From Atopobiaceae bacterium (GTDB lineage Bacteria; Actinomycetota; Coriobacteriia; Coriobacteriales; Atopobiaceae): a stretch of DNA of 64,000 bases. The position numbers and the translations under genes are program-made. The DNA lies in NCBI GenBank assembly GCA_017510785.1, contig JAFWMH010000037.1, positions 1 to 64,000 on the forward strand, in the 5' to 3' direction. Positions 34,149 through 42,674 of the stretch are shown here, one piece after another; positions within the stretch are counted from its first letter, which is position 1, and the number at the start of each line of letters is the position of its first letter. The notes beneath the pieces are model-generated. The model saw only the letters and a program-made list of their open reading frames with translations, was not told the DNA's origin and did no database searches.

Positions 34149-36428
34149 ATGAAGAGTGGGTTACGTCGCTTGCTGGCGATTGTTGTGAGCGTTGCGTTCG
34201 TGGCGGGATGCGCCATGCCGGGAGAATCTGGGCGGACAGGGTCGAGCGAGCCGGAAGGGCCGGGCGCAACTTGGCCGGTCGCCTCAGTTGCCACGAAAGA
34301 ACCCGGCGGGACGCCGTGGAAGGCATGGAACATCCGTGGTGCGATGACAAGCGACACGCAGGTGCGGCTCGAAGACGACTTTTACACGGCCGCAACGCGT
34401 GACTCCATTCTGCAAAGAAACGAGCATCCCAACGGCTCGATGTCGGTGGACTTCGACCGCGAGTACGAAATCGCCGACGAGATGTTCGATTTTCTCACAA
34501 GCGACAATCGAGGTTCCGACGAGACGCAGCACGACTTGGATTGCTTACGTTCGCTTTACGACCTATACCAAAACTGGGAAGAGCGCGATGCCGACGGGGT
34601 CGAGCCGGTTCGTCCCGTCGTGGAACGGCTGCGTTCCATCAAGACGATTGACGAGTTCACCGAGTGGTTGTGCTCCGACGACTTTAGGCTTACGGGCCAA
34701 TGGATTGTGAACAGCCAGGAAAACACGACGGAGACGAACATCTCTCTGTTTGCGTTGGAGCTCTACAACGATGTGGATGGCGAGATCGTTGACCCCGGCG
34801 ATTACGTAGTGGTGGCCAACCGTCCCGTGTTTTCTCTTGCTCCGTTCGACTGGGACGACGAGGACGTGCTAAACGGCGGAAAGGTGGACGAGGAGTGTTT
34901 GCAACAGCTGCGCGAAGCTTCGAATACGGTCGACATTGCTTACAGGATGCTGCAACACATGGGTTTCAGCGAGGACGAGGCTGCCGACATCGTGGCGGGC
35001 GCTGCCGCCCTGGAGGCCGTTATTGATGAAAGTGTTGATTCCGAAGGTGACACGTACGCTATGTATTCTCATGACGAGTTTGCCGCAGCATGCGAGGGCG
35101 GTTTTCCGCTCAACCGCATCGTGGACGCCTATGGGTACACGGATGCTAGCGCGTACGTAATGAACGATCCAACGTATTTCGAGGAGATGGGCGACTTCTA
35201 TACGCAGGACAACCTCGAATTCTTGGTGTCGCACGCTCTTACGAGTTTGGCCTTCCAGTGCAGTACTCTGCTCGATTCCGAGGCGATGGGGATTGCCTAT
35301 GACGCCCACGGTGACGACTACATTAGCGACGAGCTGCTGGAGGCGGCGGCGGAACAGGCGGAAGAGGAGGGTCAGTCTGAGTCTGCCGGGGTCGACTCAA
35401 CAGCCGACGCCGTGCCAGACATGACCGAGGAGGAATACGCGGCGTTTGTCCGCCACGATGGGATGGCGTATCTGCGCAGTGCGTTGCCCACGAGCTTCGC
35501 CAAGGTGTATGTGGAGAACTTCTACGATCCGCACACAACGGAGGAAGTCGACAGCATGGTAAAGCGCTACATTGCCGCCTACGAAAAGATGCTTATGGCC
35601 GAGGACTGGCTCTCGCTCGAAACGCGCCAGCAAGCAGTAGAGAAACTCCGCGCCATGAGGGTGTACCTCGCGCATCCTAGCAAGTGGGCGCCAACGAACA
35701 CGCTACGTATTGCCTCGCACGACGAGGGCGGGTCCCTGTTTACGCAAACCCGGTCCCTCGCAGCATACGACTTGGAGCAGGAGCTCTACATGCTTCGCCA
35801 TCCTGAAGAAGGTGAGTACTGGCGCAACTGCATGGATGTGAATGCGTACTATTCGGTTGGCACTAACTCAATAACGATTGGCGCGGGGATTCTGGGTGGT
35901 ATCTACTGGCCCGAAGGCGGTTCGTTTGAAGAGAAGCTCGCGGGGATGGGCGTCACCATTGGCCATGAGATAAGCCATGCCTTCGACAACACCGGTGCAT
36001 ATTTCGATAAAAACGGTGCGTACGAGTCATGGTGGACCGAAGACGATCTCGCCGCGTTTGAGCAGCGCGTCCAGCGCGTCGTGGAGTGTTTCGACGCCAT
36101 CGATCCCGATGGAAACGGGCCGTACGACGGTGCGAATGTTTGCGACGAGGCGATTGCCGACATGGGCGGAATGAAGGTATCGATGGCGGTGGCGTCCGAG
36201 GAAAAGGCGTTTGACTACGATGCGTTCTTCCGTGCCTATGCTAACGGCTGGTCGTCGGTACCGACGCCGGAGTACATTGCCTTGCTGCTCGAAGTCGACA
36301 CCCATCCCGTCGATAGTCACCGCGTGAACGTGCCCGTGCGCGAGACTGACGAGTTTTACAAAACATACGCCATTGAAAAAAGCGATGGCATGTGGCTCGA
36401 TCCCGCCCAGCGCGTTTCGGTGTGGTAG
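34149..36428 (+). CDS. M13-family zinc metallopeptidase, lipoprotein
   Basis: 759 residues. The start at MKSGLRRLL follows TGGAG and gives a lipoprotein signal (LLAIVVSVAFVAGC), so the enzyme sits on the outer face of the membrane. The long N-terminal region (to about 550) is the helical M13_N domain. The catalytic part has IGHEISHAFDNTGAYFD (HExxH zinc site) and EAIADMGG (third ligand Glu, matching the ENxADxGG motif of neprilysin/PepO). A short acidic/Ser insert lies near residue 400. M13 enzymes cut small peptides. TTGTCTCAT (34093) occurs upstream. An in-frame ATG at 34101 would add 16 residues before the signal and has a poor ribosome site. Confidence 0.92.
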   Translation: MKSGLRRLLAIVVSVAFVAGCAMPGESGRTGSSEPEGPGATWPVASVATKEPGGTPWKAWNIRGAMTSDTQVRLEDDFYTAATRDSILQRNEHPNGSMSVDFDREYEIADEMFDFLTSDNRGSDETQHDLDCLRSLYDLYQNWEERDADGVEPVRPVVERLRSIKTIDEFTEWLCSDDFRLTGQWIVNSQENTTETNISLFALELYNDVDGEIVDPGDYVVVANRPVFSLAPFDWDDEDVLNGGKVDEECLQQLREASNTVDIAYRMLQHMGFSEDEAADIVAGAAALEAVIDESVDSEGDTYAMYSHDEFAAACEGGFPLNRIVDAYGYTDASAYVMNDPTYFEEMGDFYTQDNLEFLVSHALTSLAFQCSTLLDSEAMGIAYDAHGDDYISDELLEAAAEQAEEEGQSESAGVDSTADAVPDMTEEEYAAFVRHDGMAYLRSALPTSFAKVYVENFYDPHTTEEVDSMVKRYIAAYEKMLMAEDWLSLETRQQAVEKLRAMRVYLAHPSKWAPTNTLRIASHDEGGSLFTQTRSLAAYDLEQELYMLRHPEEGEYWRNCMDVNAYYSVGTNSITIGAGILGGIYWPEGGSFEEKLAGMGVTIGHEISHAFDNTGAYFDKNGAYESWWTEDDLAAFEQRVQRVVECFDAIDPDGNGPYDGANVCDEAIADMGGMKVSMAVASEEKAFDYDAFFRAYANGWSSVPTPEYIALLLEVDTHPVDSHRVNVPVRETDEFYKTYAIEKSDGMWLDPAQRVSVW

Positions 36429-36606
36429 GTCGCTGCGGGGCGTTTGACACCTGCAGCCCAAACGGCGCCCGACCTAACCCCAAACGGCGCCCGACCTTCG
36501 TAATGGGTGCCGTTTGGGCCATCTGGCCCGCCGATTCGGGCTGCAAATGGGCCGTTTGGCACCCATCCTCAAAGAGCCGCCGTACGTTGCCCAGTCGCCT
36601 TTTCGG
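36429..36606. repeat. Subtype A palindrome (36505-36564) and two half copies
   Basis: The full 60-bp copy at 36505-36564 is the reverse complement of the form at 33217 (both carry CGAATCGGCGGGC in opposite sense). Before it, CCCAAACGGCGCCCGACC is repeated twice (36457 and 36480). The copy lies between the convergent stops of the M13 gene and the ABC remnant. Confidence 0.88.
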
Positions 36607-37583
36607 CTACGGCTCCACGACGCCCCGCTGCGTAAACTCGAGTACGCGGTCGCATGCCGCGAGCGCTGCGGGACGATGTGCCGCCACAATCACCGTACGA
36701 CCAGACAAGTCTCGTAAGTTGGCAAGCAGCTGCGCCTCGGTCGTTGCGTCGAGCGCGCTAGTGGCTTCGTCTAGCAGCAGGATGGGAGCGCCCGAAAACA
36801 CTGCGCGGGCAACAGATACGCGCTGCATCTGCCCTTCCGAAAGCCCCGCGCCACGCTCGCCAAGACGGGTGTCGAGTCCTTTGGGGAGCTTACGGACGAA
36901 TTTGTCTGCGCACGCCGTGTGAAGGGCTGCCCAAACCCGAGCATCATCCGAGGCCGATTCGGGCTTGCCGAGAGCCACGACCTCGCGAAGCGACCCTTCA
37001 AGAAGTTGGTTGCCCTGAGGCACGTAGGCAAACAGTCGCCGCCAAGTAGCATCAACTGTCAATCGGAGCCATCCTCCAGGTGCAAATACACCTCGCCCGC
37101 ATCGGGTCGGTGTGCTCCCATGAGCAGTCGCAGGGCCGTGGACTTTCCGCAACCGCCGTGTCCAGCCAACGCCACGAACTCGTGTTTGTGCACCTCGATT
37201 GAAATTCCTGCAACCGCCGCCAGCATGCCCTCCTTGGAAAGTGCTGCCACGTCCTCGGTGGCGGGCCAATAGGTGTACGAAACGTTCACGGCCACGCACG
37301 ACCCATGCACGAGCACTACGCCGTGTGCAGGCATCGCCTCCGCGATTTTGCGGTACACGGCGAGCGTTTCCAGGTAGGCGTCCGTGTAATCGTTGGGCGT
37401 ACGCTCGGCGGTAGCGTCGGCGGCATCCGAACGCTTGCGCTCGAAGTCTATGTCGCCCTGCGTGGTGTGCACCGCAAAGTTGGGCTCGCCGCTGCTGCGA
37501 TACTCATGGCATAGATCGTGCACGTCTGCATACAGCGATTCCACACGTACTGTCATCCCGGCAAACCTATACGTGCCCATCAT
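36607..37583 (-). pseudogene. Chimeric remnant: HprK-like N-terminus joined to frameshifted ABC exporter ATPase
   Basis: Reading from 37583, the first ~105 codons resemble the N-terminal part of HPr-kinase-like proteins (TDAYLETLAVYRKIAEAMPA, then HGVVLVHGSCVAV). They break off where that family would have its P-loop and continue as an ABC exporter nucleotide-binding domain (FVALAGHGGCGKSTALRLL, Walker A). A frameshift near 37065 (one C apparently lost from a TCCCGA-type run) ends this frame. The rest of the domain lies in the next frame: YVPQGNQLLEG, the signature LSEGQMQRVSVARA, Walker B ILLLDEATSALD and the switch His (AAHRPAA). There is no membrane domain. HprK-like proteins and ABC exporters are neighbours in some RiPP/lasso peptide loci, so a deletion may have fused two such genes. 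Confidence 0.65.
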
Positions 37584-37856
37584 GTGCTGCCTACGCCTCC
37601 CTTCGCACCTCGCTGGCGAACGAGATTATCTCGTTTTTTGCGAACAGGGCAAACGAGGCGATGGACATCATCATGATTCGACACGTAGCTATGCTTGGAA
37701 CGAGCCCAAGCGGGGACAGACCAAGAAAGGGGAGCCAAGCGACGGGTTTCTTCCAAACGTCCATGTCGTTGGTATGTGGGTAATTCTTGTCGCGCGTGGT
37801 GGGTATCATAGTAGCTATGGCGAGGCCAGTCTCTGTTCTGAAAGGAGGTTCAAACA
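37584..37856. other. Upstream region of the methyltransferase gene
   Basis: Contains a small inverted repeat followed by T6 in the plus direction (around 37620-37637, CGAGATTATCTCG), possibly a terminator. A 90-codon minus-strand frame (37863-37591) has some hydrophobic, protein-like stretches (LPFLGLSPLGLVPSIATC) and ends 8 nt before the chimera's start with GGGAGG between; it may be another remnant of that locus, but I do not call it. Confidence 0.35.
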
Positions 37857-39521
37857 TTGACAACCCCAGGCGTGGTCTTTACAAAAGATTGGGTCGTGGA
37901 CTTTATTTTGGATATTGCGGGATATGTTCCGGAGAGGAGCCTTACTTCGGGGTGCGTTATTGAGCCATCGTGTGGCGATGGTGCATTCTTGCGACGAATA
38001 GCGATGCGACTCTGCGAGAGCGCACGTCGCGAGGGCGTGCTCAGTGTAGAGGGCCTTAGGCATTGCGTGCGCGCGTATGATTTAAGCCAAGCTTCCGTAA
38101 ACAAAAGTCGACGTGCGGTGTGTGGCATCCTTGAGCACTGGAATCTTACTCCGAAGCAGTCAAAACAGATTGCAAATGCCTGGATTCGGGAGGGAGACTT
38201 TCTCCTTGCTAATGTGCCAAAAGCGCGCTGGGTGGTTGGCAACCCGCCCTATGTTCGTGCGGCTCTTGTACCAAGAGAGCGCCGAGAGCTGTATGCGCAA
38301 AGGCTCACGTGCTGCACGATGGGGTCCGACCTCTATGTTGGCTTCTTCGAACAGGGCCTCAACGCGTTGGTGGATGGCGGTTCCCTTTGCTTTATCTGCT
38401 CCGATCGCTGGCTCCAAAATCGATACGGGAGTCGTCTCCGCTCGTTCGTCTCCGATGGATATAGCCTTGACGTTCATGTGCGGATGCATGGAGTGGATGC
38501 CTTCGAGGATGATGTTGCGGCATATCCTGCGATTTCGCTTATCCGAAGAGGGACGGGAAGGCCGACGCGATACATAGATTGCAGTCCCCAGTTCTCTTGG
38601 CGTGACGTTGGGGTCGCGAAGGAGTGGCTGCTGACTAAGGGTGCGGCATTGGGGGATGCGTCTTCGGAGGACGCGGCTCTGGCTGTGGAAGGTGCGGCTT
38701 TAGAGGGTGTGCCTTCGGCGCTAACAAATGCCTCCGCAGCTATATTACCGTCTCTCGCGGGGTCGAAACCTGTCCCTCTCGCGTCGCCCGAACTACTTCG
38801 GCTTCTAAGCGACTTAGATAGCAAATACCCGTCTTTGGAGGAGGCGGGCGTGAAGTTGGGCATAGGTGTGGCTTCGGGGTGCGACGAGGTGTACATTACG
38901 GAAAACCCCGAGTTGGTAGAAAAGGATCGCATGCTTCCCCTGTTTTTTATGAGAGACTGGCGGGCGGGAAACCATAGGGGAACGAAGTGCCTTGTGAATC
39001 CGTGGAACGACGATGGGACTCTTGTGGACCTCGACGATTACCCGAGGCTAAAGGACTACCTTCATAGGAATGAGGAGAAGATAAAGGCTCGTAGGGTGGC
39101 GAAGGACCATCCCGGCTCATGGTATCGGACGCTAGATAAGCCCGACCATTCGCTCATGGGTAGGGAGATGCTCCTCTTTCCGGATATGGCGGCGCGATCG
39201 GATCCTGTATACAGCGATGGTACGCGCTATCCTCACCACAACTGCTATTGGATGATTTCGAGCGAGTGGGATGTGAGGGCCCTTGGTGGACTGATGATGA
39301 GCGATCTTGTCGAAGGCTACGTCGATGCGTTCGGGGTGAAGATGCGCGGGTCGACGTTGCGCTTTCAGGCTCAGTATTTACGGCGAGTGCACATACCGTT
39401 GGCCGAAGAGGTTGACGACGAGACGCGAGCCGAGCTTGGGGAGGCGTTTGTTTGCGGAGATCGTGCCCGCGCGAACAGGGCAAGCAGGAGAGCGTACGGT
39501 TTGGAGGGTGTGGATGCGTGA
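37857..39521 (+). CDS. N6-adenine DNA methyltransferase of a PaeR7I/XhoI-like system
   Basis: 554 residues. Motif I (AdoMet binding) reads IEPSCGDGAFLRR near residue 40 and the catalytic motif IV is VVGNPPYVRA near residue 120, the order of gamma-class N6-adenine methyltransferases. The C-terminal half (about 300-530) resembles the TaqI-type target-recognition domain (MGREMLLFPDMAARSDPVY, FQAQYLRRVHIPL). It should methylate the adenine of the same site cut by the adjacent nuclease. The start is TTG at 37857, set by AAAGGAGG eight bases upstream. The downstream endonuclease gene overlaps by 8 nt. Confidence 0.92.
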   Translation: MTTPGVVFTKDWVVDFILDIAGYVPERSLTSGCVIEPSCGDGAFLRRIAMRLCESARREGVLSVEGLRHCVRAYDLSQASVNKSRRAVCGILEHWNLTPKQSKQIANAWIREGDFLLANVPKARWVVGNPPYVRAALVPRERRELYAQRLTCCTMGSDLYVGFFEQGLNALVDGGSLCFICSDRWLQNRYGSRLRSFVSDGYSLDVHVRMHGVDAFEDDVAAYPAISLIRRGTGRPTRYIDCSPQFSWRDVGVAKEWLLTKGAALGDASSEDAALAVEGAALEGVPSALTNASAAILPSLAGSKPVPLASPELLRLLSDLDSKYPSLEEAGVKLGIGVASGCDEVYITENPELVEKDRMLPLFFMRDWRAGNHRGTKCLVNPWNDDGTLVDLDDYPRLKDYLHRNEEKIKARRVAKDHPGSWYRTLDKPDHSLMGREMLLFPDMAARSDPVYSDGTRYPHHNCYWMISSEWDVRALGGLMMSDLVEGYVDAFGVKMRGSTLRFQAQYLRRVHIPLAEEVDDETRAELGEAFVCGDRARANRASRRAYGLEGVDA

Positions 39522-40170
39522 TGACGTAAAGGACGCAGTCCTGAACTGCGTGAAGTTTGCGGTAACAAAGGGGACTCAAAGCGGGCGTCACATTGCGCCG
39601 CTGACAGCAAAGATTGCGCAAGATATGAAACTTGTAGGCTACGATGAGGACTCGATATTCCTCGACGATGTTAACGTAACCCTTCCCGGCTGGTTTAGGC
39701 CTTCGAAGAGGTGGGACATCACCGCCTTTGAGGGTGGCGTGCTGGTTGCTGCCATTGAACTGAAGAGTATTAACGGCAGCTTTGGCAAAAACGCAAACAA
39801 CCGGGTGGAAGAGGCACTGGGCAGTGCGTCGGATGTTGAATACGCGACGCATAACCACCTGCTTGAGCCGAATGACTTGCCGCCAAACTTTGGTTATGCG
39901 CTCTTGATTCGCAAGACTCCAGAGAGCACGAGGCCTTCGAGAATCGGTGCCAAATCGCGTTATGCATTCGATAAGGAGTTTGAAAACACATCGTATGTCG
40001 ACCGCTTTACTATTTTGGGCAAGCGGCTGCTCCGCGAAAGAATTTACCAGGCGGTATGGGTTGCCGTCGTTGACCTCGAAAACGAAGTAGTAGAAGAGCC
40101 AGATCCGCTGATGACGTACGATAAATTTATAGCGCATCTTAAGGGGTGGATTGACGTCGTGAGGGCGTAG
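39514..40170 (+). CDS. PaeR7I/XhoI-like type II restriction endonuclease
   Basis: 218 residues. The family pattern is strong: KRWDITAF, then LVAAIELKS and GSFGKNANNRVEEALGSA, giving the PD-(D/E)XK site (Asp of WDI, Glu and Lys of ELK). PaeR7I and XhoI cut CTCGAG, so this enzyme may do so too; CTCGAG occurs freely in the window, in line with protection by methylation rather than avoidance. The ATG overlaps the end of the methyltransferase gene by 8 nt, with GGAGG upstream, so the nuclease is translated after the methylase. The name of the recognition site is an inference from the family. Confidence 0.9.
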   Translation: MRDDVKDAVLNCVKFAVTKGTQSGRHIAPLTAKIAQDMKLVGYDEDSIFLDDVNVTLPGWFRPSKRWDITAFEGGVLVAAIELKSINGSFGKNANNRVEEALGSASDVEYATHNHLLEPNDLPPNFGYALLIRKTPESTRPSRIGAKSRYAFDKEFENTSYVDRFTILGKRLLRERIYQAVWVAVVDLENEVVEEPDPLMTYDKFIAHLKGWIDVVRA

Positions 40171-40606
40171 CGGCTGTATACCGAGGTTGTGCATCAATAC
40201 TTTGCGTTGCTAGATGCTGCGCTTAGCACGTTCGCATGGACGCGATTGTTGTTACCTCAGGAAGGCCGATGTCGAGCCGTGCGGTATGATTTCTCTGTCC
40301 CGGCAACTCCACCCCCAACTCGCACTATGGCATCCCTGGCATAGAGGATGCGGATTGTGTTTGGTAGGGCCGTTTGGGATGAAAAACCCGCGCTAATTGG
40401 CGCCCTTGGCACACAGGATGCGGATTGTGTGCTGTGGGGGCAGCTGTCCCCAAAGATGCCAAAGCCGCGAGAATCCGAACGAATATACAATCCACCAGAA
40501 GTCGCACGACGCTGGGCAGTAATACGATTCGCGCGGCCCGGGGGCCGCGCGAATGCAAAATCCGTCAAAGCTTGAGTGTGTGTAACGGAAAGCCCGCCCG
40601 TTTTGG
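40171..40606. other. 436-bp gene-free convergent region with a palindrome
   Basis: Holds the subtype B palindrome (40357-40414), its flanking duplication (AGGATGCGGATTGTGT at 40345 and 40415) and a half copy of the left arm after it. A CGCGGCCCGGGGGCCGCG palindrome lies at about 40532-40552. No gene is seen. Confidence 0.6.
40357..40414. repeat. Subtype B intergenic palindrome, divergent copy (58 bp)
   Basis: Left arm GTGTTTGGTAGGGCCGTTTG, right arm GGCGCCCTTGGCACAC. The inner sequence has drifted from the other copies. A second left arm (GTGTGCTGTGGGGGCAGCTG) starts at 40427. Confidence 0.65.
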
Positions 40607-41536
40607 CTAGGGCAACGCGTTGCCAGCGGCGAGATAAATCTCGTACCATTCCTCGCGAGTCATCTCCCAGTCGCACGCTGCGGCGGACTTGGTGACGCGC
40701 TGGGCCTTGGTGGTGCCCACGATGGCCTGCATCTTGCCTGGTACTCGCAGCACCCAATTAATGGCTACGGCCGCGGCGGTTACGCCATGCTCTGTGGCGA
40801 TGGTGTCCAGTGCAGCGTTGAGGTCTGCGTAGTCGGGATTCCCTAGGAACACGCCGCCAAAGTAGCCGTGCTGCATAACGCTCCACGCCTGTATTGCCAT
40901 GCCTTTATCGTATGCGTACTCAAGAATGCCGCCGTCGCGCATTACACTGGCGTCGTTTTCCATGTTCACGTTGAGCGAGGCGTCCAGCATGGGCGTGAAG
41001 GCGCACGAGAGTTGCACTTGATTTGCGCAGATGGGGAAGGCCAGATAGCTCTCGAGCCTCCTTATTTGTGCGGGGTTCTGGTTGGACACGCCGAAGTCGA
41101 TAACCTTGCCCGCATCGTGCAGCTCCTGGAAGGCCTGCGCAATCTCCTCGGGCACCATAAGTGCGTCCGGGCGGTGCAGCAGCAACGAGTCAATGTGGTC
41201 GGTTTTGAGCACGCGGAGACTATTCTCTAGGCTCTCGATGATGTGATCGTATGAGAAATCGAAGTAGTTGGCCTTTGCGCGCGGATGAGGACGGATGCCG
41301 AGCTTCGTTTGCAACCAAACGCGGTCGCGAAGGCCCGGGCGTGCGGCGAACGCTTCGCCAATAATGTGCTCGGAAGGTCCATATATTGGCGCGGTGTCTA
41401 CGGCGTTGACGCCCGCGTCGAGCGCTGTCTCGATGAGCGTGGCCACCTCCTTCGGCTGCATTTGCGCAATGCGCATGGTGCCGAGCACCAGTTCCGAAAC
41501 CTTGGCCTTGCCCGGCCCGAACTCAATGTAACGCAT
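40607..41536 (-). CDS. Aldo/keto reductase, YdhF-like
   Basis: 309 residues with a full AKR catalytic set: VDTAPIYG (Asp, Tyr), LQTKLG (Lys) and LLLHRPD (His). The C-terminal NADPH-binding stretch reads AIVGTTKAQRV. It resembles the YdhF group of general carbonyl reductases. The start at MRYIEFGPG is favoured because TTTGGGGGC precedes it; an ATG eight codons earlier has no ribosome site. It stands alone between the restriction system and the TRIC-like gene. Substrate not predictable. Confidence 0.9.
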   Translation of the reverse strand: MRYIEFGPGKAKVSELVLGTMRIAQMQPKEVATLIETALDAGVNAVDTAPIYGPSEHIIGEAFAARPGLRDRVWLQTKLGIRPHPRAKANYFDFSYDHIIESLENSLRVLKTDHIDSLLLHRPDALMVPEEIAQAFQELHDAGKVIDFGVSNQNPAQIRRLESYLAFPICANQVQLSCAFTPMLDASLNVNMENDASVMRDGGILEYAYDKGMAIQAWSVMQHGYFGGVFLGNPDYADLNAALDTIATEHGVTAAAVAINWVLRVPGKMQAIVGTTKAQRVTKSAAACDWEMTREEWYEIYLAAGNALP

Positions 41537-41725
41537 ACTGTGCCCCCAAACGTTGTTCATTATATAAACGCTTTCTCAACTGTAGGAGTTGCGTTTATCG
41601 TATGCCATAGTTCTTCGGAGCGGTCTCGGATTCCATGGCGTGAGCGTGGTTAGCCCTGGCATGCCATCTAGACCACACGTTTTGGCAAGGCACGGCGAGC
41701 CGAGGCGCGGCGACCCGAGGTTACG

Positions 41726-42391
41726 CTATTTCCGGCGAATCTTGCGCACAGCCTTCTTACCGGTATCGATAACCTTGGGCTCTAAGTTTACGTCGGCGGG
41801 AGAAACGAGGTCGAGGCGGAGCGAGAGCTGCCTGAGCGCAAGGACGCTAACCACCGTGAGAATGGACGAAATGCGTTGGTCCCCAATGGTTACGTACATG
41901 CTCGCACAATAAATAATTGATCCCGCGACGGCGCAAAGCGCATAATAGTTCGATTGCCGGAAGACGTGTGGAACCTCTCCCAAAAACACATCGCGCAGCA
42001 TGCCGCCACCGACGCCCGTAATGGTTCCCATGAGTACGACCGCCGAAAAGTGCAGGCCGTATGCAAGGGCTTTGTCTGTGCCGGCAATAACGTAGAGGGC
42101 AACCGACGCCATGTCGACCCACTCGTAAAGGTTGGGGAAGCGCCGCATGACGGTGGGGAAGCAAAAGCCGATGATTGCCGTCGTTACGCACAGGGGAATC
42201 GCAAGCTTGGAATCGAGGGCGTAGACGCTACCCGTTTGCATAATGGCATCGCGAAGCAGTCCGCCACCGAGTGCGCAGATAATACACATCGCGATGAAGC
42301 CTACGAGGTCGAGGCCGTACTTCTTGCCGACGAGCACCCCGGCAAATGCCCCAACGACGACAGCGGAAAGATCAAGCCAATCGGGTATCAC
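41726..42391 (-). CDS. UPF0126/TRIC-like cation channel membrane protein
   Basis: 221 residues, about seven hydrophobic helices with the internal repeat typical of UPF0126 (GGGLLRDAI in the first half, GGGMLRDVF in the second). Prokaryotic homologues form trimeric intracellular cation (TRIC) channels, passing K+ and other monovalent cations, although some are annotated as glycine transporters. The start is GTG at 42391 because AAGGAGG lies 5 nt upstream; the open frame upstream of it is rich in Trp/Pro/Ser and has no ribosome site. C-terminal tail is basic. Divergent from the PASTA-protein gene. Confidence 0.9.
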   Translation of the reverse strand: MIPDWLDLSAVVVGAFAGVLVGKKYGLDLVGFIAMCIICALGGGLLRDAIMQTGSVYALDSKLAIPLCVTTAIIGFCFPTVMRRFPNLYEWVDMASVALYVIAGTDKALAYGLHFSAVVLMGTITGVGGGMLRDVFLGEVPHVFRQSNYYALCAVAGSIIYCASMYVTIGDQRISSILTVVSVLALRQLSLRLDLVSPADVNLEPKVIDTGKKAVRKIRRK

Positions 42392-42674
42392 GGCGCCTCC
42401 TTGGGCTGTTTTGTGGATTGCAAGCTGGCCCACTCGGTTCGTTCGCAGCTTAAACATAGTATAGCGCGCCGATGGCAAAGCGCACCAAGCCAAGAGAACG
42501 GGTGAACATGCTCTAGAGGCGGGCTGCCATGGCGGCGTGGCAGGCTTGCTGCGCGAGGCGTTTGTTTGCGACCAAAAAGCGTTGCGAGGGGCGAAATTGA
42601 ATATTTGCATTCGCTATGCTGTGGGATATGCTATGTACGTTAGTGGTCGTATCGGTGGAAGTCAGGAGGAGCGA

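Noticed and set aside
37591-37863. 90-codon minus-strand frame upstream of the chimera
   Set aside because: Partly protein-like and well placed, but its start overlaps the methyltransferase ribosome site and I recognise no family.
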